NCBI GenBank assembly: GCA_017388605.1
Contig: JAFPIE010000216.1
Coordinates: 1 to 6,374, forward strand
From: Acholeplasmatales bacterium
Lineage (GTDB): Bacteria; Bacillota_I; Bacilli_A; Acholeplasmatales; Anaeroplasmataceae
Length of the DNA stretch: 6,374 bases
Direction: 5' to 3'
In this document: one piece after another, positions 1-5,172 of the stretch
Position numbering within the stretch: the first letter of the stretch is position 1
How the letters are laid out: each line of letters opens with the position of its first letter
The notes under the pieces: generated by a model
Told to the model about the DNA's origin: nothing
What the model saw: only the letters and a program-made list of their open reading frames with translations
Database searches by the model: none
Position numbers and translations under genes: made by a program

Positions 1-1
1 A

Positions 2-403
2 ACTGGAGAAAAGAGAGAAGGTATGTTCTTTGCTGCTCGTACATTTGCAATGAAGCTTGGTCAGTCTATCGCTATGCTAGTATTTACTTCACTTGCCGTA
101 ATTGGTGCATCCACTATTGAAGAAGAGGTTGATCCAAACCAGATTTCTGCAAAGTGGGAAGGTGTTACTATTGTTGCAGTTGTTGCAGTAATCTTCTGTG
201 TACTAGGTGCAGTAATCTTATTATTCTACAATGAAAAGAAGGTTATGGCTACAATTAAGGATCATGAGCAAAAGGCTGCATTAGAAGGTGTATCCTTTGA
301 TGATGAAGCAGAAACCCCTGTAGAAGAGGCTACAGAAGAGGTAGCTCAAGAAGAAGCTTCAGATTCAGAAGAAGCTACAGAAGTAGAAGAAAAAGAAGAA
401 TAA
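2..403 (+). CDS. GPH-family sugar:cation symporter, C-terminal fragment (5' end outside window)
   Basis: This is the last 133 residues of a sugar symporter of the glycoside-pentoside-hexuronide (GPH, MelB-like) family in the major facilitator superfamily, an inner-membrane carrier that takes up glycosides with a cation. The frame is open to the left edge, and the residues before the first ATG (position 23) read TGEKREG and run into MFFAARTF. Together they match the family's cytoplasmic loop between helices 10 and 11 (TGKRxEG type), so the ATG at 23 is an internal Met and not the start. Two hydrophobic segments follow, at about nt 59-109 and 161-229, fitting helices 11 and 12. After them comes a basic/polar stretch and then a strongly acidic tail of about 35 residues (nt 296-400). 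Its position ahead of two alpha-galactosidase-family genes suggests import of melibiose- or raffinose-type sugars. The substrate is inferred from context; family assignment is fairly sure. Confidence 0.85.
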   Translation, partial: TGEKREGMFFAARTFAMKLGQSIAMLVFTSLAVIGASTIEEEVDPNQISAKWEGVTIVAVVAVIFCVLGAVILLFYNEKKVMATIKDHEQKAALEGVSFDDEAETPVEEATEEVAQEEASDSEEATEVEEKEE

Positions 404-410
404 TTCTAAT

Positions 411-420
411 AAAGGGTAGG
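411..420 (+). promoter_or_regulatory. Ribosome binding site of the first GH36 gene
   Basis: The purine-rich stretch AAAGGGTAGG lies 8 bases upstream of the ATG at 429, in the 25-base gap after the transporter stop. It supports 429 as the start. No promoter-like pair or terminator hairpin is seen in this gap, which fits cotranscription with the transporter. Confidence 0.6.
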
Positions 421-428
421 AATCGTAT

Positions 429-2066
429 ATGAAATTTGAAATTACTTATGTAACAAGCGGTAAGCCAGTTACTATTACACAAAACTATTCGAATCTAGAA
501 GTTATATTCGATCAAAAGAATGTAAGAAATATAGTAACTCTAAAAGCAAATAAAAGATTAACTGTATTAAGCGCTAAGCTTTCCTTAGATTTCCAATTCA
601 AGGAAAATGATGCATTATTCTGTAATGGATATCAATCCTGTACAGATACACAGGAATTTGGTATTCATGATAAATTAAATAATTTAAAGCAAATCCCAGG
701 CTTTGGTGTAAAGATGTTTTCCTTTAAAAGCTATGGTGATATTGCATTCTATGAATATCAAAAAAATGTATTACATGGTTGGGATGTAGGATACATCCGT
801 GGAGATGAAAACCTATTTATTGGTAATAATAACTATAAATGGGTTGGATTAATCATAGAATTCCATGTAGAAAAGAATAAGATTGTACTCGTTGATGATA
901 TTAATAATGTTGTATTAAAAGAGAATGAAGAGAAGGTATTCTTCGATTTCAATTTAGAAAAATTTGAGGATTTAAATCATTTAGAATATTTCAATCAATT
1001 TAAGCCAAGAACAACAAAGAAGATTGTTGGTTATTCCTCTTGGTATAATCACTTTGATAAAATCAACGAATCTATATTAATTGAGAATTTAAAGGCTGTA
1101 GATAAAAAATATTTCAATCTATTCCAAATTGATGATGGCTATGAATCTAAGGTTGGAGATTGGAAGGTCTGTGACCATTCCAAATTCCCTAACGGATTAA
1201 GAAGCGTTGTAGAAAAGATTCACGAAAAAGAACTAATGGCTGGTATTTGGGTTGCTCCATTTGTAGCACAGGAGGGCTCAAAGCTATTAGAGACACATCC
1301 GGATTGGTTTAAGAAGGATTCTGATGGAAAGATGATCAAATGTGGATCAAACTGGGGAGGATTCTATGCCCTAGATTTCTATAACGAGCATGTTAGAGAA
1401 TATATTAAGGATTGCTTATTATTCTTTAAGGATTTAGGCTTTGATTATTTCAAGCTTGATTTCCTATATGCAGTATCCTTACCAGTATATGAAGGAAAGA
1501 ATAGAAGTGAGGTTGCAACAGAAGCATATAGCTTCTTACGTGAGATATTAGGTGATTCCCTAATTTTAGGTAACAGCTGCGTTATGGCACCTGCCTTCGG
1601 TGTGTTTGATTTTGTTCGTGTAGGACCATCTGTAACAACAGAGTGGGATGATTCATGGCTAATGAGAAAAATGCACCGTGAAAGAAATTCTACAAAGCAT
1701 ACAATCTTAAATACAATTTCTCGTTCCATTTTCAATGGTAGAGTATTCTTAAATGATCCAGATGTATTCCTATTAAGAAGGGATATTGGATTAAGCTATG
1801 ATCAAAAGAAGTCTCTAGCAACCATCAATGCATTATTTGGTTCTGTTTTAACGACTTCAGATGATATCACAACATATGATAGATTATATCCAAATTATGA
1901 TAAAAAGGCTGCTGCAATTCTAGAAGAAACCCTAGATATTGCACAATCAGCAGAAAATGTTTCCTTTAGAAAGAAAGGAAGCTTAATTGAAATCTCTTAT
2001 GATTTAAAGGATAGAACACATGTATTAAGCTATGATCCTGAAACAGGAATCAGTAAAGAGATTTAA
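429..2066 (+). CDS. GH36 alpha-galactosidase-like protein with altered active site (probable pseudoenzyme or divergent paralog)
   Basis: This 545-residue protein has the length and layout of the short, Thermotoga-type GH36 alpha-galactosidases: an N-terminal beta-sandwich domain (about 1-195), a TIM barrel (about 198-455, opening with GYSSWYNHF, W205) and a C-terminal beta domain. No signal peptide is seen, so it should be cytoplasmic. Conserved barrel motifs include IDDGY with D235 and D236 (sugar-binding Asp pair), GIWVAPF (W274), SNW, and YFKLDF with D344 as the expected nucleophile. Three active-site positions differ from its downstream paralog and from the Thermotoga maritima enzyme as remembered. 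The acid/base motif RxGPD reads RVGPS, giving S401 in place of Asp. The N-terminal NGYQSW reads NGYQSC (C71). The GCG loop reads GNS (381-383). The frame is otherwise intact and the rest of the fold is well conserved, so decay is unlikely. It may be a catalytically weak partner of the next gene's product, a binding protein, or an enzyme with changed chemistry. GH36 family membership is sure; activity is not. Confidence 0.92.
   Translation: MKFEITYVTSGKPVTITQNYSNLEVIFDQKNVRNIVTLKANKRLTVLSAKLSLDFQFKENDALFCNGYQSCTDTQEFGIHDKLNNLKQIPGFGVKMFSFKSYGDIAFYEYQKNVLHGWDVGYIRGDENLFIGNNNYKWVGLIIEFHVEKNKIVLVDDINNVVLKENEEKVFFDFNLEKFEDLNHLEYFNQFKPRTTKKIVGYSSWYNHFDKINESILIENLKAVDKKYFNLFQIDDGYESKVGDWKVCDHSKFPNGLRSVVEKIHEKELMAGIWVAPFVAQEGSKLLETHPDWFKKDSDGKMIKCGSNWGGFYALDFYNEHVREYIKDCLLFFKDLGFDYFKLDFLYAVSLPVYEGKNRSEVATEAYSFLREILGDSLILGNSCVMAPAFGVFDFVRVGPSVTTEWDDSWLMRKMHRERNSTKHTILNTISRSIFNGRVFLNDPDVFLLRRDIGLSYDQKKSLATINALFGSVLTTSDDITTYDRLYPNYDKKAAAILEETLDIAQSAENVSFRKKGSLIEISYDLKDRTHVLSYDPETGISKEI
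1744..1778 (+). repeat. 35-base exact direct repeat, copy 1 (in first GH36 gene)
   Basis: These 35 bases are identical to 3388-3422 in the second GH36 gene. Both encode the conserved FLNDPDVFLLR segment. The copies are 1644 bases apart, a multiple of three and in the same frame, reflecting tandem gene duplication with either strong constraint or recent gene conversion. Confidence 0.85.
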
Positions 2067-2071
2067 AAACT

Positions 2072-2079
2072 AAAAGGGG
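2072..2079 (+). promoter_or_regulatory. Ribosome binding site of the second GH36 gene
   Basis: AAAAGGGG sits 8 bases before the ATG at 2088, inside the 21-base gap between the two GH36 genes. It supports 2088 as the start. The short gap leaves no room for an independent promoter or terminator. Confidence 0.65.
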
Positions 2080-2087
2080 TAAAATAT

Positions 2088-3689
2088 ATGAAATTAACAT
2101 ATTCTATAAAGGGAGTTCTCTTTCAAACCGATGTATCCAATGAGGTTGTTGAAATCAATGTAGCTACAAAGCAAAATAGAACTACAGTTGTATTAAAAGA
2201 TAAAAAAGATATTAAAATTGAATCTGCAGAAATCCTAGAGCCATATACATACAATACAGAGGATTTAATCTTTGTTAATGGCTATCAATCTTGGACAGAC
2301 ACAAAGGAATTTACTGTAAAAGAGAATTTAAAAAATATTTACAAGATGCCAAAGTTCTTAGTAAATATGTTCGCTTTTGATAAATATGGTGATGCTCCTT
2401 TCAAAAAATACCGCAAGGGTGTATTACATGGATTTGATTATTCCTATATTCGTGGTAAAAAGCCATTATTTATTGGAACATACAATTCCAAAAATGCTTA
2501 TTTAATTGTTAACCATGAAGTAAAGAATAACCAGATTGTTTTAGAAGCAGATTGTAAAATCTCTTTAAATCAGGATGAGGAATTTACCATCTTTGATTAT
2601 GCAATGGTATATGGTGATTTAGATACAACACTTAAGGCATTCTTCCCTAAGAAGATGAATGAGAAGAATATCTTTGGATATACATCTTGGTATAACCATT
2701 ACCAAAATATTACAGAATCTATTATTTTAGATAATCTTGCAAATATAGACCCTAGATTTGATTTATTCCAAATTGATGATGGCTACGAGCAATTTGTTGG
2801 AGACTGGCTAAAGGTAGATAAGGTTAAATTCCCTAATGGACTTGATGGAATTTGTAAGCAAATTCTTTCTAAGAACGTTACTGCAGGTATTTGGCTTGCA
2901 CCATTTGTTGCAGAGGAAAAGAGTGATTTATTTAAGGATCATCCAAATTGGTTCTACAAGGATAAGGATGGTAATCCTGTAAAATGTGGATCCAACTGGA
3001 GTGGATTCTATGTATTAGATATTTATAATGAGGAAGCAAAGGCTTATATTGTTGAATGCTTAAATCATTATAAGGAAATGGGCTTTAGATTCTTTAAGCT
3101 AGATTTCTTATATTCTGTTGGAATGATTGAAAGAGAGGATAAGACTAGAGCTCAAATTACTGAGGATGCATATAACATTATTGTTGATACATTAAAGGAT
3201 TGTCAGGTTTTAGGCTGTGGTGCAATCTTATCCAATTCTGCAGGTAAGTTTACTTATTTAAGAATTGGACCAGATGTATCCTTAATCTTCGATGATGTTT
3301 GGTTTATGAAATTCTTCCATAGAGAAAGAATTTCTACTAAGGTAACATTACAAAATACAATCTATAGATCTATTTTTGCAAGAAGCCTATTCTTAAATGA
3401 TCCAGATGTATTCCTATTAAGAGATAATAATATTAGCCTATCTTTAGAACAAAGAGAGGCCCTAGCTACAATTAATGCATTATTTGGTAATGTATTAATG
3501 ACATCAGATAATCCAGGAGATTACGATGATGCAAGAAAGGAAATATTAAATAGAATTCTACATATCAATCATGATGCAACAGATAGAAGATATAGTAGAA
3601 ATGGAGATTTCATTAATATTTCTTATATGCTCGATGACGAAGAAATTCATAAGGTATATGATACAAAACGAGGTGTTTTCAATGACTGA
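2088..3689 (+). CDS. Alpha-galactosidase, GH36, short Thermotoga-type
   Basis: This is a 533-residue cytoplasmic retaining alpha-galactosidase (EC 3.2.1.22 expected), which removes terminal alpha-linked galactose from melibiose- or raffinose-family sugars. All expected GH36 active-site motifs are present: NGYQSW (W69) from the N-terminal beta-sandwich domain, SWYNHY (W201) at the start of the TIM barrel, IDDGY with the D230/D231 pair, GIWLAPF (W269), SNW, FFKLDF with D339 as nucleophile, GCG (376-378), and RIGPD with D396 as acid/base. The spacing from nucleophile to acid/base is 57 residues, the same as the matching interval in the upstream paralog. There is no signal peptide. The gene is a tandem paralog of the preceding one; the two align almost without gaps through the barrel and share exact nucleotide blocks of 35 and 22 bases. 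It ends in TGA directly followed by in-frame TAA, and its last 8 bases overlap the next gene. Family and activity class are confident; the precise substrate, including alpha-GalNAc as an alternative, is not. Confidence 0.94.
   Translation: MKLTYSIKGVLFQTDVSNEVVEINVATKQNRTTVVLKDKKDIKIESAEILEPYTYNTEDLIFVNGYQSWTDTKEFTVKENLKNIYKMPKFLVNMFAFDKYGDAPFKKYRKGVLHGFDYSYIRGKKPLFIGTYNSKNAYLIVNHEVKNNQIVLEADCKISLNQDEEFTIFDYAMVYGDLDTTLKAFFPKKMNEKNIFGYTSWYNHYQNITESIILDNLANIDPRFDLFQIDDGYEQFVGDWLKVDKVKFPNGLDGICKQILSKNVTAGIWLAPFVAEEKSDLFKDHPNWFYKDKDGNPVKCGSNWSGFYVLDIYNEEAKAYIVECLNHYKEMGFRFFKLDFLYSVGMIEREDKTRAQITEDAYNIIVDTLKDCQVLGCGAILSNSAGKFTYLRIGPDVSLIFDDVWFMKFFHRERISTKVTLQNTIYRSIFARSLFLNDPDVFLLRDNNISLSLEQREALATINALFGNVLMTSDNPGDYDDARKEILNRILHINHDATDRRYSRNGDFINISYMLDDEEIHKVYDTKRGVFND
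3388..3422 (+). repeat. 35-base exact direct repeat, copy 2 (in second GH36 gene)
   Basis: This is the second copy of the block at 1744-1778. A shorter exact block of 22 bases, around the IDDGY codons, is also shared between the paralogs (1120-1141 and 2764-2785). Confidence 0.85.
3670..3675 (+). promoter_or_regulatory. Ribosome binding site deciding the start of the GT-B-like gene
   Basis: GAGGTG, a perfect match to the anti-Shine-Dalgarno core, lies inside the end of the second GH36 gene and 6 bases before the ATG at 3682. The frame is open further upstream, with ATGs at 3571 and 3574, but those have no purine-rich site before them. The 3682 start is therefore preferred. Confidence 0.75.
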
Positions 3690-5118
3690 TAAGACAAGTG
3701 TAATTTTTGGCAATCCAATTGACAAAAAAACAATTAAAAAGGCTATCAAATCAAAAAATAAATTTGTAAAGAAATATGGTGATGATTCTAAGGTAGAATA
3801 TAAGCTTGGATTTGAACCAATTCCTACATTAGATTATATGGGATGCCAAAACCTTGTATTTAAGGATAAGGTAGAGGATTTAGGCGAAAAGCCACTAATC
3901 GTTGGAAATATCCGTATGGGCTTTGGTCACTATAGAATTTCTATTGCGATGGCATCCTGTGCAAAAGCACTAGGCTTTACACCATATTGGTTAAATTTAG
4001 CAGGCTTTGATGCAACAGGATCTAAGATGATTCAAGAACAAAATGCCCTATATTCTATGGCATCTCGTCTATCTCAAAAATCTCATTTATTTAATCATTT
4101 CTTCTGGGAGCCATTAAATAGTGAGGGCTTCCGTCAAATTACATATAATGCAAAGGATCAAAAGAATTCTGAATTATTAGTTCCAATTATAAATAGCCTA
4201 CCAAAGGATACTCCATTTATTGCAACACATGTATGGCCAAGCCAAGCTGCAATTCATGCTGGTATGACGCATGTTGTAAATGCAATCCCAGATAACTGGC
4301 CTATGGCACTACATTTATCTGAGGGTGCAATTCATACTGTACAAACTCCATTTGCTTATTTTGGTTATAAAATGATGAATGGATTTGCTAAAACTCCACT
4401 TAAGGGAATTCCTGAGGGCGAAATCCAAATGGTTGGAAGATATATTGATCATGAGCTATTAGTTAATCTTGAAGAGGACAATCAAAAGAGAATTGAAAGA
4501 GTAACTAAGGGTAAGCCTGTAAGAATCCTACTTACTGTAGGTGGAGCTGGTGCTGGCTTTGATATGTTCTTAGCAATGGTTAAGCATTTAATTCCTTATG
4601 TAAAGAAAGATAAGGTTGCATTATTCATTAATTTTGGTGACCACCAGGATGTATATGAAAAGATGCAAAAGAAGATTAGTGTAGAGGATAAGACTTATTT
4701 CAATAAATATAATGAATTCAAGGAATTTGTTAAAACCCTAAGAAATAATGATGCACATGGCGTATATGCTATATGCAATAATGATATTTTTGAAGCTGTT
4801 TATGCAACAAATTTATTAATGCCTGAATGTGATATTTTAGTAACTAAGCCTAGTGAGCTTGCTTATTACCCAATTCCAAAGGTATTCATGAGACATATTG
4901 GTGGACATGAGGTATATGGTGCAGTAAACTCAAGTGAGCTTGGTGATGGTACTTTCGAGTGCCCAACAGAAAAAACAGTAAATGCTATGCTTGATCGCTT
5001 ACTTTCGGATAGCGAATTATTAGTTCATATGTGCAATCGTATTGACGAGTTAAAGAAAACCGGTTATTATGATGGTGCATATAAGTGCGTTAAGCTTGCA
5101 GCTGGTATAAAGGAATAA
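3682..5118 (+). CDS. Unrecognised GT-B-like protein (possible glycosyltransferase or nucleotide-sugar enzyme)
   Basis: This 478-residue cytoplasmic protein has no signal peptide or clear membrane span, and I cannot assign it to a named family. Its layout resembles a two-domain GT-B fold like MurG or the diacylglycerol glucosyltransferases. The N-terminal half has a beta-strand and glycine loop, IRMGFGHYRIS (G80, G82, H83), recalling the GGGH acceptor-side loop of those enzymes. Mid-protein there is THVWPSQAAIHAG (H183, H192). The C-terminal half opens with a hydrophobic strand and the loop GGAGAG (287-292), and later has DILVTKPSEL (384-393) followed by GGHE (407-410). These resemble the nucleotide-sugar-binding part of GT-B proteins, where TKPGG plus a conserved Glu is usual. 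The start at 3682 is chosen for its strong ribosome binding site; it overlaps the GH36 gene by 8 bases, suggesting translational coupling. Position between alpha-galactosidase and galT suggests work on galactose, Gal-1-P or UDP-galactose. A nucleotide-sugar epimerase or a phosphorylase of the same fold are alternatives. The gene call is sure; the fold is a motif-based inference. Confidence 0.85.
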   Translation: MTDKTSVIFGNPIDKKTIKKAIKSKNKFVKKYGDDSKVEYKLGFEPIPTLDYMGCQNLVFKDKVEDLGEKPLIVGNIRMGFGHYRISIAMASCAKALGFTPYWLNLAGFDATGSKMIQEQNALYSMASRLSQKSHLFNHFFWEPLNSEGFRQITYNAKDQKNSELLVPIINSLPKDTPFIATHVWPSQAAIHAGMTHVVNAIPDNWPMALHLSEGAIHTVQTPFAYFGYKMMNGFAKTPLKGIPEGEIQMVGRYIDHELLVNLEEDNQKRIERVTKGKPVRILLTVGGAGAGFDMFLAMVKHLIPYVKKDKVALFINFGDHQDVYEKMQKKISVEDKTYFNKYNEFKEFVKTLRNNDAHGVYAICNNDIFEAVYATNLLMPECDILVTKPSELAYYPIPKVFMRHIGGHEVYGAVNSSELGDGTFECPTEKTVNAMLDRLLSDSELLVHMCNRIDELKKTGYYDGAYKCVKLAAGIKE

Positions 5119-5126
5119 AAAAGAAT

Positions 5127-5147
5127 TACCCGGTATAATGCCGGGTA
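5127..5147 (+). promoter_or_regulatory. Intercistronic hairpin before galT (not a classical terminator)
   Basis: A perfect 7-bp inverted repeat, TACCCGG and CCGGGTA, flanks a 7-base loop TATAATG. It is notably GC-rich for this DNA and lies in the only gap above 30 bases, between the GT-B-like gene stop and galT. No run of T follows the stem, so an intrinsic terminator is unlikely. An RNA-processing, mRNA-stabilising or expression-tuning element is more likely. The loop contains a perfect -10 hexamer, TATAAT, but no plausible -35 element is seen about 17 bases upstream. Confidence 0.55.
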
Positions 5148-5156
5148 TATCCACAT

Positions 5157-5165
5157 AAGGAAGGG
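5157..5165 (+). promoter_or_regulatory. Ribosome binding site of galT
   Basis: AAGGAAGGG ends 7 bases before the ATG at 5173 and about 10 bases after the hairpin. It fixes the galT start, which also agrees with the usual N-terminus of class II GalT proteins. Confidence 0.75.
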
Positions 5166-5172
5166 TGAAAAT

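Noticed and set aside
23..403. Small complete membrane protein starting at ATG 23
   Set aside because: The frame continues open to the left edge, and the residues before the ATG (TGEKREG) belong to the GPH family loop, so this is the tail of a larger transporter.
1445..1735. 96-residue open frame on the minus strand
   Set aside because: It lies entirely antisense to the conserved barrel-coding part of the first GH36 gene, has no ribosome binding site or recognisable motifs, and is best explained as a shadow frame.
3571..3681. Upstream extension of the GT-B-like gene from ATG 3571
   Set aside because: This stretch overlaps conserved GH36 coding sequence, has no Shine-Dalgarno site before 3571 or 3574, and its residues look like a frame-shifted reading. 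ATG 3682 has a strong GAGGTG site 6 bases upstream.
3558..3749. 63-residue open frame on the minus strand
   Set aside because: It is antisense to the GH36/GT-B-like gene junction. Its hydrophobic look comes from the complement of A-rich codons, and no start signal is seen.
5134..5139. Sigma-70 promoter with -10 TATAAT
   Set aside because: The hexamer is perfect, but the 17-base-spaced -35 position reads AGGAAT, and TATAAT-like strings are common in AT-rich DNA. It is noted with the hairpin but not called as a promoter.
5127..5152. Rho-independent terminator after the GT-B-like gene
   Set aside because: The stem is good but is followed by ATATCCACAT, not a run of T, and galT follows at once with its own ribosome binding site.
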